Shown: piece by piece, positions 23,410-35,400 of the stretch
Layout of the letters: the number at the start of each line of letters is the position of its first letter
Position numbering within the stretch: the first letter of the stretch is position 1
Origin: Actinostola sp. cb2023
Lineage: Eukaryota; Cnidaria; Anthozoa; Actiniaria; Actinostolidae
Length of the DNA: 64,000 nucleotides
Reading direction: 5' to 3'
NCBI GenBank assembly: GCA_033675265.1
Contig: JAUJYZ010000857.1
Coordinates: 258,501 to 322,500 of the forward strand
Program-made: the position numbers and the translations under genes
The notes under the pieces: generated by a model
Seen by the model: the letters and a program-made list of their open reading frames with translations, nothing else
Told to the model about the DNA's origin: nothing
Database searches by the model: none

Positions 23410-24370
23410 AAGGCACTTGCATCTTGCATACAGTACATTTACACTACCCATCAAACCGTCAGCTAACCACACAATACACACACACTTGTCCCGTCTGATC
23501 CCCCTATAGTCGGTTGTACAGCTTAAAAAACATCAGGATAGTTCCTCGAATCAATTATAATTGTTACTATTTTTACAATGTTCGATTATCATACAACAGA
23601 TCAATTTCATATTTCAAATGCTATTGTACAAGAGTAGAATTTTAGAAGAATTGATTATAGAATAAAGTGAACAGAAACGAAACGGCTGACCCTCAATAGT
23701 TCTCATTTAGGGCGAGTTCTTGGATCAGTTCAAGACCTCATTTTCGTACGCACAATCCCTGAATGCAACTCTAACAATAATAATAATGAGATGGTCACGA
23801 GCCCAAATCTTGACTCTTTCTTTTTTGGTTTTTGTTTTGACCATGACTTTCAAAATCTCATGCATAATTAATGAGCAATTTGTCCAATCAGAAAGAAGAA
23901 ATCCATCACGTGCATGTACTTTATACTCGGTAATGCACTGCTTAGTATTCTTTACATAAGGGGTGGACCACTAGAAACCTTTTGTGGTGGGGAAAAAAAA
24001 TTTAGGCACGAATATTTTTTCTACCTGTTTCTCTGCAGGATTTTTTTTCTCTCACTCTACATTTCAAATTGATAATTGTTCTCATTCCCGGGCTTCCTCA
24101 TCACATTTCCAGTTATTTTTCGGCCAAAACAAGATGGTTGCCCTGAGTTAGCATTCTTTCACTAACATTATTTAAAATGAATAATAAAAATATTTATAAT
24201 TAAATTATTTAACTGGACCAAGGGCTCAGGGAAGGAGAAGAAGTGAAAGCTTATCAATATGATTTTCTTACAATTTTTTTTCCAAAAAAAAAAGAAGAAA
24301 TATGTAAACAATTCCAAAAAAGAACAAACAAACAAAAACAAAACGATAACAAACCAAAAAAAGAAAGAAT
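23410..24370. other. Intergenic, no gene seen
   Basis: AT-rich sequence with short frames lacking family features. GGGGTGGACCACTAGAAAC near 23961 resembles the end of the MITE at 48875-49130. A poly(A)-rich stretch runs from about 24285 to 24380. Confidence 0.4.
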
Positions 24371-24374
24371 GAAA

Positions 24375-24650
24375 AAAAAAAACGCGCCACGGCAGGTACT
24401 CGATCCCAACCCTAGACCCCCAGGTTCAAAAGAGATGAATGCCGGTAATTTATCCAAAAAAGGCCCATACACCCGGACATTATGCCGAGTCACCGTATGT
24501 TACGCATAGGATGAAGATTTCGGCCCCAACCGCGCTATCCGGGCATTACACCAATCAGCTTAGTAGTCAAAGAGGGAGGGAACAGTCGGATCCTAGGCCC
24601 ACTAAATAACTGCCCCACACCACTAGGCTATCGTGCACGCTTATTGATTT
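24375..24650 (-). repeat. Diverged relative of part of the 1-kb satellite unit
   Basis: On the minus strand GGATAGCGCGG, GGGGCCGAAATCT and an upstream TAGCCTAGTGGT occur in the same order as GGATAGCGCGG, GGGGCCGAAATCT and TAGATGGAGCAATGGT in the satellite unit. A-rich AAAGAAAAA tracts flank both. TAGCCTAGTGG resembles a tRNA A box and GGGATCGAGTACC a weak B box, so a tRNA-derived SINE origin is possible but not shown. Confidence 0.4.
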
Positions 24651-24845
24651 GGAGGATAAAATAACCTAGTATATCTTGTGAATGAACTGTCTATTGTTGT
24701 GCAAATTAGTATGGTCCCGTGGCTCGCACTGAAAAACAGCGCTTTACAAGCACATGGGCCGGGGAATCGACTCGGCCTCGCTGAACCGATTTTTTTTTCT
24801 TTTTTCCTTTGTTACTGTTGTCAGATTTGTAAGAACATTTTTTTA

Positions 24846-24863
24846 ATTATAATAATTAATAAT

Positions 24864-24901
<38 letters not shown>

Positions 24902-24903
24902 TT
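24846..24903. repeat. (AAT)n microsatellite and shared flank
   Basis: An (AAT)n run is followed by AGCGCAAATATCTATTAAAT and ACTCAAATGCGCTTTAAAGT. The latter sequence recurs at 39379-39420 beyond the satellite array, showing a repeat family shared by both sides. Confidence 0.7.
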
Positions 24904-24956
24904 AATATTTATATAGCGCAAATATCTATTAAATACTCAAATGCGCTTTAAAGTAA

Positions 24957-24992
24957 AACTAGACGCTCTTCTAGCGTGAAGTCGGGCTTCTA
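24957..24992. repeat. Double-hairpin motif, copy 1
   Basis: ACGCTCTTCTAGCGT (stem ACGCT/AGCGT) is followed directly by GAAGTCGGGCTTC (stem GAAG/CTTC). Related copies are near 25781-25808 (degraded), 25979-26007 (inverted), 26168-26200 (degraded), 26388-26417 and 38788-38818. Copy 1 and the 25781 copy share a further 50 bp downstream (AACCTATTTGAACTAAATAT). Confidence 0.65.
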
Positions 24993-25057
24993 AATGAAAT
25001 GTAACCTATTTGAACTAAATATAGATATCTTATAGTGCGACTAAAACAGTGTTTGGT

Positions 25058-25386
25058 CACGGGCAACAGGTCACGTAGAGTCAGTATTTTGGGTAATATT
25101 TGTATTTTCCGTATCGCTTATGTGTATTTGTTTCTGATGACCCGATATCCGAACCCACAACAGTAATCCGAACCCCGACATCTGGTTTTATTTATGACGT
25201 CAGCGACCTAAGGTAGGTAGTCGCTGACGTCATAAATAAAACCAGATGTCGGGGTTCGGATTACTAAAGGTCATCAGAAGCAAATACAGTACAATAACAG
25301 AGCTTCTCTGCCTGAGAGCTTATAAGCGATACGGAAAATACAAATATTACCCAAAATACTGACTCTACGTGACCTGTTGTCCGTGC
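25058..25386. mobile_element. 329-bp fold-back element with perfect inner hairpin
   Basis: The outer arms pair CACGGGCAACAGGTCACGTA with the inverse near 25365-25386, continuing over GAGTCAGTATTTTGGGTAAT and ATTTGTATTTTCCGTATCGC. The inner arms at about 25163-25208 and 25220-25265 are essentially perfect inverses (GTAATCCGAACCCCGACATC...AATAAAACCAGATGTCGGGG) around a loop of about 11 nt. No coding signal. Confidence 0.8.
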
Positions 25387-26454
25387 AAATACCGTATACA
25401 TAAACTAGACATCGCAGAGTGATTAAACAATGTTTGAATGAAGTGTAAATATGGGTTTGCCTCGACGGTTATCGGTCGGCTGAAAACCTTACAACTGTTC
25501 TCTTCACCGCCGGCTGCGTGTATCAACTCACTTCGTTCTAAGTTCTGAAGATCTCTAAACCCTTTGCAGTACTAGTACTGGATTGATAAATCCATATCTC
25601 TATGAATTATTGTGGTTATTTGAAAACAAGACGACATAAACTTCCTCCAACAAGGTTTATTCAGACTCGACCAGTCTCGTATTGATAAATCATGTTGTTA
25701 GAGCCTTCGGTGATTATCTTAGCGGCCGGCACAGGGCGCATGCGCTGTAGAACCCAGTATGCTTTCTGAGGTCAACGACGTCGACGCTCTTCTGAAGTCG
25801 GGCTTCTAAATGAAATGTAACCTATTTGAACTAAATATAGATATCCTATAGTGCGATTTTCAGTGCGATTGAAACAGTTTTTGGTTGCTCGTCGTTGCAT
25901 AACTCGAGCTCGATAGAACATGCTTTCCTTGCAATTTCAGTACTGCGAACTTTACAGTATATCAGTAAAAACGTTAATAGCCCGACTTCACGCTACTAGA
26001 GCGTCCTGTTTCAATCTAAATTCAGATTTAGACGAGAAAAGACTTATATTTTGGCCCCTTGACCTCCGGTGCTTTCCCTGATTGGTTTGTGCTTTGTAAT
26101 CTTTCTTGGCCAGACTTCATGTCTAGGTGCATGCGCTGTAGAACCCAATATGCTTTCTGGGGTCGACGAAGAAGAACGCTCTGCATTTCTAGAGTCGGGC
26201 TCCTTCCACAGGAAGCCCGACTAATAAGTAAAATGATTAAATAGTAAACAAATTAAGAATTAAATCTACGATAATTTCTCTAACAACAATAATCGCAATT
26301 AGCCTCCTCCGCAGGCAACGCCGGGAAGCGACGCCGAAGGCCGAGAATGGGATCCCATCTCTTGTTGACTAAGACCCATTATAACACGACGCTCTGTTAG
26401 CGCGAACTCGGGCTTCTAAATAATGCTGCTATTCAATAAATTCGATAAAAATGA
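25387..26454. other. Intergenic, mosaic of short duplications
   Basis: No gene was recognised. TGCGCTGTAGAACCCA with TATGCTTTCTG occurs at about 25740 and 26135, each leading into a double-hairpin motif. TAAGTAAAATGATTAAATAG (26225) recurs at 39422. The block looks like overlapping copies of one non-coding repeat family. Confidence 0.45.
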
Positions 26455-29400
26455 AAACAAATCAATCTAAAAGAAAAGGACAAGAGATTAGAGAAAAACC
26501 AAAACGCTAAAAAATATCATCTACTCCGGGCCTTTGGCTCCTTGGTTTTGGTCACGGTCCCACCCCACCCATATCAAAGGAAAGACGGAAAAGAAAACTC
26601 GAAAAAAGAAAATAAATAAATATAATGGGACGATTCTCCCGAGACATTCAAAGAAGCTGAGACATCGAATCGACTTACGTAAAGGGTGGAGATTTCGGCC
26701 CCGCCCGCGCTATCCCGGTGCTACATAAAACTAGGTCCTAACCAAAAGGCCAGTGAGGGAGGAGATATCCGGCCCCTAAGCCATAACTTCAGATAAACCC
26801 TATTAGACCATTGCTCCATCTAGTCACTCGTATTATATTAAAGTGTGATTTTTCTAGTCTATTCGGCGAAGCTTCATTCATATGCTAATACGTAGTGTAA
26901 TAGTCCTTTAGGAAATGACGTGAATAAGGTTTGCAATTAACAACTCCGCGGGGGAACCATGTTAGGTTAAAATCAATACATAGATGCATACATTAAGAAA
27001 CCGGGCCAAAATAAATAAATACACCAAGAAAGTTCCGTGTGGCTTTATTCAGTCGAGTATTTATTACAGAGAACTGAAGTGATTTTAACGCTTACAAAAT
27101 GTTGATCTTTATCATTTGACTCGTTGCTTGAACTAGTTGAAGGCGATCCTAAATCGCGGCTTCTAAAGGACAGTACTGTGGTTTTATACTCGTATTCTCG
27201 TACTTGTTTGAATGATCCTAGATGCAATCAGTGCTATCGTTTTAAAATCGTAATGCCCGACCAGATTGCAACGGCGAAAATCGTATTAAATTAAAGTTTG
27301 TTTTCAATTTTTGAAATCTTTGCATGGATATATAATGGGGTTCCTGTGCATTGCCTTTTCCAAAGTAAAACTTTTTTTAAAATTTCAAAATACCTCAAAG
27401 ACAAATCCGATAACAATGAAAATAATAAAACTGAAAGGAAAGGACAAGAGAAAAGAGAAAAAATGAAACGCGCTAAAAAGAGAAAGACAACAAAAAGAGA
27501 AAAAATAGATCGACTCCTATGAGACTCGAACTCCAGAACTTTGGCTCCTTGGCTTTGGTCACGGTCCTACCCCTCCCATATCAAAGGAAAGACGAAAAAG
27601 AAAACTCGAAAAAAGAAAATAAATAAATATAATGGGACGATTCTCCCGAGACATTCAAAGAAGCTGAGACATCGAATCGACTTACGTAAAGGGTGGAGAT
27701 TTCGGCCCCGCCCGCGCTATCCCGGTGCTACATAAAACTAGGTCCTAACCAAAAGGCCAGCGAGGGAGGGGATATCCGGCCCCTAAGCCATAACTTCAGA
27801 TAAACCCTATTAGACCATTGCTCCATCTAGTCACTCATATTATATTAAAGTGTGATTTTTCTAGTCTATTCGGCGAAGCTTCATTCATATGCTAATACGT
27901 AGTGTAATAGTCCTTTGGGAAGTCACGTGAATAAGGTTTGCAATTAACAACAGTTCGCGGGGGAACAATGTTAGGTTAAAATCAATACATAGATGCATAC
28001 ATTAAGAAACCGGGCCAAAATAAATAAATACACCAAGAAAGTTCCGTGTGGCTTTATTCAGTCGAGTATTTATTACAGAGAACTGAAGTGATTTTAACGC
28101 TTACAAAATGTTGATCTTTATCATTTGACTCGTTGCTTGAACTAGTTGAAGGCGATCCTAAATCGCGGCTTCTAAAGGACAGTACTGTGGTTTTATACTC
28201 GTATTCTCGTACTTGTTTGAATGATCCTAGATGCAATCAGTGCTATCGTTTTAAAATCGTAATGCCCGACCAGATTGCAACGGCGAAAATCGTATTTAAA
28301 GTTTGTTTTCAATTTTTGAAATCTTTGCATGGATATATAATGGGGTTCCTGTGCATTGCCTTTTCCAAAGTAAAACTTTTTTTTAAATTTCAAAATACCT
28401 CAAAGACAAATCCGATAACAATGAAAATAATAAAACTGAAAGGAAAGGACAAGAGAAAAGAGAAAAAATGAAACGCGCTAAAAAGAGAAAGAACAAAAAA
28501 AGAGAAAAAATAGATCGACTCCTATGAAACTCGAACTCCAGAACTTTGGCTCCTTGGCTTTGGTCACGGTCCCACCCCTCCCATATCAAAGGAAAGACGA
28601 AAAAGAAAACTCGAAAAAAGAAAATAAATAAATATAATGGGACGATTCTCCCGAGACATTCAAAGAAGCTGAGACATCGAATCGACTTACGTAAAGGGTG
28701 GAGATTTCGGCCCCGCCCGCGCTATCCCGGTGCTACATAAAACTAGGTCCTAACCAAAAGGCCAGCGATGGAGGGGATATCCGGCCCCTAAGCCATAACT
28801 TCAGATAAACCCTATTAGACCATTGCTCCATCTAGTCACTCATATTATATTAAAGTGTGATTTTTCTAGTCTATTCGGCGAAGCTTCATTCATATGCTAA
28901 TACGTAGTGTAATAGTCCTTTGGGAAGTCACGTGAATAAGGTTTGCAATTAACAACAGTTCGCGGGGGAACAATGTTAGGTTAAAATCAATATAGATGCA
29001 TACATTAAGAAACCGGGCCAAAATAAATAAATACACCAAGAAAGTTCCGTGTGGCTTTATTCAGTCGAGTATTTATTACAGAGAACTGAAGTGATTTTAA
29101 CGCTTACACAAATGTTGATCTTTATCATTTGACTCGTTGCTTGAACTAGTTGAAGGCGATCCTAAATCGTGGCTTCTAAAGGACAGTACTGTGGTTTTAT
29201 ACTCGTATTCTCGTACTTGTTTGAATGATCCTAGATGCAATCAGTGCTATCGTTTTAAAATCGTAATGCCCGACCAGATTGCAACGGCGAAAATCGTATT
29301 TAAAGTTTGTTTTCAATTTTTGAAATCTTTGCATGGATATATATAATGGGGTTCCTGTGCATTGCCTTTTCCAAAGTAAAACTTTTTTTAAAATTTCAAA

Positions 29401-32400
29401 ATACCTCAAAGACAAATCCGATAACAATGAAAATAATAAAACTGAAAGGAAAGGACAAGAGAAAAGAGAAAAAATGAAACGCGCTAAAAAAGAGAAAGAA
29501 CAAAAAGAGAAAAAATAGATCGACTCCTATGAAACTCGAACTCCAGAACTTTGGCTCCTTGGCTTTTTGGTCACGGTCCCACCCCTCCCATATCAAAGGA
29601 AAGACGAAAAAGAAAACTCGAAAAAAGAAAATAAATAAAAATATAATGGGACGATTCTCCCGAGACATTCAAAGAAGCTGAGACATCGAATCGACTTACG
29701 TAAAGGGTGGAGATTTCGGCCCCGCCCGCGCTATCCCGGTGCTACATAAAACTAGGTCCTAACCAAAAGGCCAGCGAGGGAGGGGATATCCGGCCCCTAA
29801 GCCATAACTTCAGATAAACCCTATTAGACCATTGCTCCATCTAGTCACTCATATTATATTAAAGTGTGATTTTTCTAGTCTATTCGGCGAAGCTTCATTC
29901 ATATGCTAATACGTAGTGTAATAGTCCTTTGGGAAGTCACGTGAATAAGGTTTGCAATTAACAACAGTTCGCGGGGGAACAATGTTAGGTTAAAATCAAT
30001 ACATAGATGCATACATTAAGAAACCGGGCCAAAATAAATAAATACACCAAGAAAGTTCCGTGTGGCTTTATTCAGTCGAGTATTTATTACAGAGAACTGA
30101 AGTGATTTTAACGCTTACAAAATGTTGATCTTTATCATTTGACTCGTTGCTTGAACTAGTTGAAGGCGATCCTAAATCGCGGCTTCTAAAGGACAGTACT
30201 GTGGTTTTATACTCGTATTCTCGTACTTGTTTGAATGATCCTAGATGCAATCAGTGCTATCGTTTTAAAATCGTAATGCCCGACCAGATTGCAACGGCGA
30301 AAATCGTATTTAAAGTTTGTTTTCAATTTTTGAAATCTTTGCATGGATATATAATGGGGTTCCTGTGCATTGCCTTTTCCAAAGTAAAACTTTTTTTAAA
30401 ATTTCAAAATACCTCAAAGACAAATCCGATAACAATGAAAATAATAAAACTGAAAGGAAAGGACAAGAGAAAAGAGAAAAAATGAAACGCGCTAAAAAGA
30501 GAAAGAACAAAAAGAGAAAAAATAGATCGACTCCTATGAAACTCGAACTCCAGAACTTTGGCTCCTTGGCTTTGGTCACGGTCCCACCCCTCCCATATCA
30601 AAGGAAAGACGAAAAAGAAAACTCGAAAAAAGAAAATAAATAAATATAATGGGACGATTCTCCCGAGACATTCAAAGAAGCTGAGACATCGAATCGACTT
30701 ACGTAAAGGGTGGAGATTTCGGCCCCGCCCGCGCTATCCCGGTGCTACATAAAACTAGGTCCTAACCAAAAGGCCAGCGAGGGAGGGGATATCCGGCCCC
30801 TAAGCCATAACTTCAGATAAACCCTATTAGACCATTGCTCCATCTAGTCACTCATATTATATTAAAGTGTGATTTTTCTAGTCTATTCGGCGAAGCTTCA
30901 TTCATATGCTAATACGTAGTGTAATAGTCCTTTGGGAAGTCACGTGAATAAGGTTTGCAATTAACAACAGTTCGCGGGGGAACAATGTTAGGTTAAAATC
31001 AATACATAGATGCATACATTAAGAAACCGGGCCAAAATAAATAAATACACCAAGAAAGTTCCGTGTGGCTTTATTCAGTCGAGTATTTATTACAGAGAAC
31101 TGAAGTGATTTTAACGCTTACAAAATGTTGATCTTTATCATTTGACTCGTTGCTTGAACTAGTTGAAGGCGATCCTAAATCGCGGCTTCTAAAGGACAGT
31201 ACTGTGGTTTTATACTCGTATTCTCGTACTTGTTTGAATGATCCTAGATGCAATCAGTGCTATCGTTTTAAAATCGTAATGCCCGACCAGATTGCAACGG
31301 CGAAAATCGTATTTAAAGTTTGTTTTCAATTTTTGAAATCTTTGCATGGATATATATTGGGGTTCCTGTGCATTGCCTTTTCCAAAGTAAAACTTTTTTT
31401 AAAATTTCAAAATACCTCAAAGACAAATCCGATAACAATGAAAATAATAAAACTGAAAGGAAAGGACAAGAGAAAAGAGAAAAAATGAAACGCGCTAAAA
31501 AAAGAGAAAGAAAAAAAAAGAGAAAAAATAGATCGACTCCTATGAAAACTCGAACTCCAGAACTTTGGCTCCTTGGCTTTGGTCACGGTCCACCCCTCCC
31601 ATATCAAAGGAAAGACGAAAAAGAAAACTCGAAAAAAGAAAATAAATAAATATAATGGGACGATTCTCCCGAGACATTCAAAGAAGCTGAGACATCGAAT
31701 CGACTTACGTAAAGGGTAAAGGGTGGAGATTTCGGCCCCGCCCGCGCTATCCCGGTGCTACATAAAACTAGGTCCTAACCAAAAGGCCAGCGAGGGAGGG
31801 GATATCCGGCCCCTAAGCCATAACTTCAGATAAACCCTATTAGACCATTGCTCCATCTAGTCACTCATATTATATTAAAGTGTGATTTTTCTAGTCTATT
31901 CGGCGAAGCTTCATTCATATGCTAATACGTAGTGTAATAGTCCTTTGGGAAGTCACGTGAATAAGGTTTGCAATTAACAACAGTTCGCGGGGGAACAATG
32001 TTAGGTTAAAATCAATACATAGATGCATACATTAAGAAACCGGGCCAAAATAAATAAATACACCAAGAAAGTTCCGTGTGGCTTTATTCAGTCGAGTATT
32101 TATTACAGAGAACTGAAGTGATTTTAACGCTTACAAAATGTTGATCTTTATCATTTGACTCGTTGCTTGAACTAGTTGAAGGCGATCCTAAATCGCGGCT
32201 TCTAAAGGACAGTACTGTGGTTTTATACTCGTATTCTCGTACTTGTTTGAATGATCCTAGATGCAATCAGTGCTATCGTTTTAAAATCGTAATGCCCGAC
32301 CAGATTGCAACGGCGAAAATCGTATTTAAAGTTTGTTTTCAATTTTTGAAATCTTTGCATGGATATATATTGGGGTTCCTGTGCATTGCCTTTTCCAAAG

Positions 32401-35400
32401 TAAAACTTTTTTTAAAATTTCAAAATACCTCAAAGACAAATCCGATAACAATGAAAATAATAAAACTGAAAGGAAAGGACAAGAGAAAAGAGAAAAATGA
32501 AACGCGCTAAAAAGAGAAAGAAAAAAAGAGAAAAAATAGATCGACTCCTATGAAACTCGAACTCCAGAACTTTGGCTCCTTGGCTTTGGTCACGGTCCCA
32601 CCCCTCCCATATCAAAGGAAAGACGAAAAAGAAAACTCGAAAAAAGAAAAAAAAAATAAATATAATGGGACGATTCTCCCGAGACATTCAAAGAAGCTGA
32701 GACATCGAATCGACTTACGTAAAGGGTGGAGATTTCGGCCCCGCCCGCGCTATCCCGGTGCTACATAAAACTAGGTCCTAACCAAAAGGCCAGTGAGGGA
32801 GGGGATTTCCGGCCCCTAAGCCATAACTTCAGATAAACCCTATTAGACCATTGCTCCATCTAGTCACTCATATTATATTAAAGTGTGATTTTTCTAGTCT
32901 ATTCGGCGAAGCTTCATTCATATGCTAATACGTAGTGTAATAGTCCTTTGGGAAGTCACGTGAATAAGGTTTGCAATTAACAACAGTTCGCGGGGGAACA
33001 ATGTTAGGTTAAAATCAATACATAGATGCATACATTAAAAAAACCGGGCCAAAATAAATAAATACACCAAGAAAGTTCCGTGCTTGGCTTTATTCAGTCG
33101 AGTATTTATTACAGAGAACTGAAGTGATTTTAACGCTTACAAAATGTTGATCTTTATCATTTGACTCGTTGCTTGAACTAGTTGAAGGCGATCCTAAATC
33201 GCGGCTTCTAAAGGACAGTACTGTGGTTTTATACTCGTATTCTCGTACTTGTTTGAATGATCCTAGATGCAATCAGTGCCATCGTTTTAAAATCGTAATG
33301 CCCGACCAGATTGCAACGGCGAAAATCGTATTTAAAGTTTGTTTTCAATTTTTGAAATCTTTGCATGGATATATATTGGGGTTCCTGTGCATTGCCTTTT
33401 CCAAAGTAAAACTTTTTTTAAAATTTCAAAATACCTCAAAGACAAATCCGATAACAATGAAAATAATAAAACTGAAAGGAAAGGACAAGAGAAAAGAGAA
33501 AAAAATCAAACGCGCTAAAAAGAGAAAGAAAAAAAAAAAAAGAGAAAAAATAGATCGACTCCTATGAGACTCGAACTCCAGAACTTTGGCTCCTTTTTTG
33601 GTCACGGTCCCACCCCTCCCATATCAAAGGAAAGACGAAAAAGAAAACTCGAAAAAAGAAAATAAATAAATATAATGGGACGATTCTCCCGAGACATTCA
33701 AAGAAGCTGAGACATCGAATCGACTTACGTAAAGGGTGGAGATTTCGGCCCCGCCCGCGCTATCCCGGTGCTACATAAAACTAGGTCCTAACCAAAAGGC
33801 CAGTGAGGGAGGGGATATCCGGCCCCTAAGCCATAACTTCAGATAAACCCTATTAGACCATTGCTCCATCTAGTCACTCATATTATATTAAAGTGTGATT
33901 TTTCTAGTCTATTCGGCGAAGCTTCATTCATATGCTAATGAGAAATCAGAGACAAGTTTTTCCAAACGCAGTCGTAGTGTAATAGTCCTTTGGGAAGTCA
34001 CGTGAATAAGGTTTGCAATTAACAACAGTTCGCGGGGGAACAATGTTAGGTTAAAATCAATACATAGATGCATACATTAAGAAACCGGGCCAAAATTAAA
34101 TAAATACACCAAGAAAGTTCCGTGTGGCTTTATTCAGTCGAGTATTTATTACAGAGAACTGAAGTGATTTTAACGCTTACAAAATGTTGATCTTTATCAT
34201 TTGACTCGTTGCTTGAACTAGTGTGCAAGGCGATCCTAAATCGCGGCTTCTAAAGGACAGTACTGTGGTTTTATACTCGTATTCTCGTACTTGTTTGAAT
34301 GATCCTAGATGCAATCAGTGCTATCGTTTTAAAATCGTAATGCCCGACCAGATTGCAACGGCGAAAATCGTATTTAAAGTTTGTTTTCAATTTTTGAAAT
34401 CTTTGCATGGATATATATTGGGGTTCCTGTGCATTGCCTTTTCCAAAGTAAAAACTTTTTTAAAATTTCAAATACCTCTCTCAAAGACAAATCCGATAAC
34501 AATGAAAATAATAAAACTGAAAGGAAAGGACAAGAGAAAAGAGAAAAAATCAAAACGCGCTAAAAAGAGAAAAAAAAAAAAGAGAAAAAATAGATCGACT
34601 CCTATGAAACTCGAACTCCAGAACTTTGGCTCCTTGGCTTTGGTCACGGTCCCACCCCTCCCATATCAAAGGAAAGACGAAAAAGAAAACTCGAAAAAAA
34701 AAAAAAATAAATAAATATAATGGGACGATTCTCCCGAGACATTCAAAGAAGCTGAGACATCGAATCGACTTACGTAAAGGGTGGAGATTTCGGCCCCGCC
34801 CGCGCTATCCCGGTGCTACATAAAACTAGGTCCTAACCAAAAGGCCAGTGAGGGAGGGGATATCCGGCCCCTAAGCCATAACTTCAGATAAACCCTATTA
34901 GACCATTGCTCCATCTAGTCACTCATATTATATTAAAGTGTGATTTTTCTAGTCTATTCGGCGAAGCTTCATTCATATGCTAATACGTAGTGTAATAGTC
35001 CTTTGGGAAGTCACGTGAATAAGGTTTGCAATTAACAACAGTTCGCGGGGGAACAATGTTAGGTTAAAATCAATACATAGATGCATACATTAAGAAACCG
35101 GGCCAAAATAAATAAATACACCAAGAAAGTTCCGTGTGGCTTTATTCAGTCGAGTATTTATTACAGAGAACTGAAGTGATTTTAACGCTTACAAAATGTT
35201 GATCTTTATCATTTGACTCGTTGCTTGAACTAGTTGAAGGCGATCCTAAATCGCGGCTTCTAAAGGACAGTACTGTGGTTTTATACTCGTATTCTCGTAC
35301 TTGTTTGAATGATCCTAGATGCAATCAGTGCTATCGTTTTAAAATCGTAATGCCCGACCAGATTGCAACGGCGAAAATCGTATTTAAAGTTTGATTTCAA

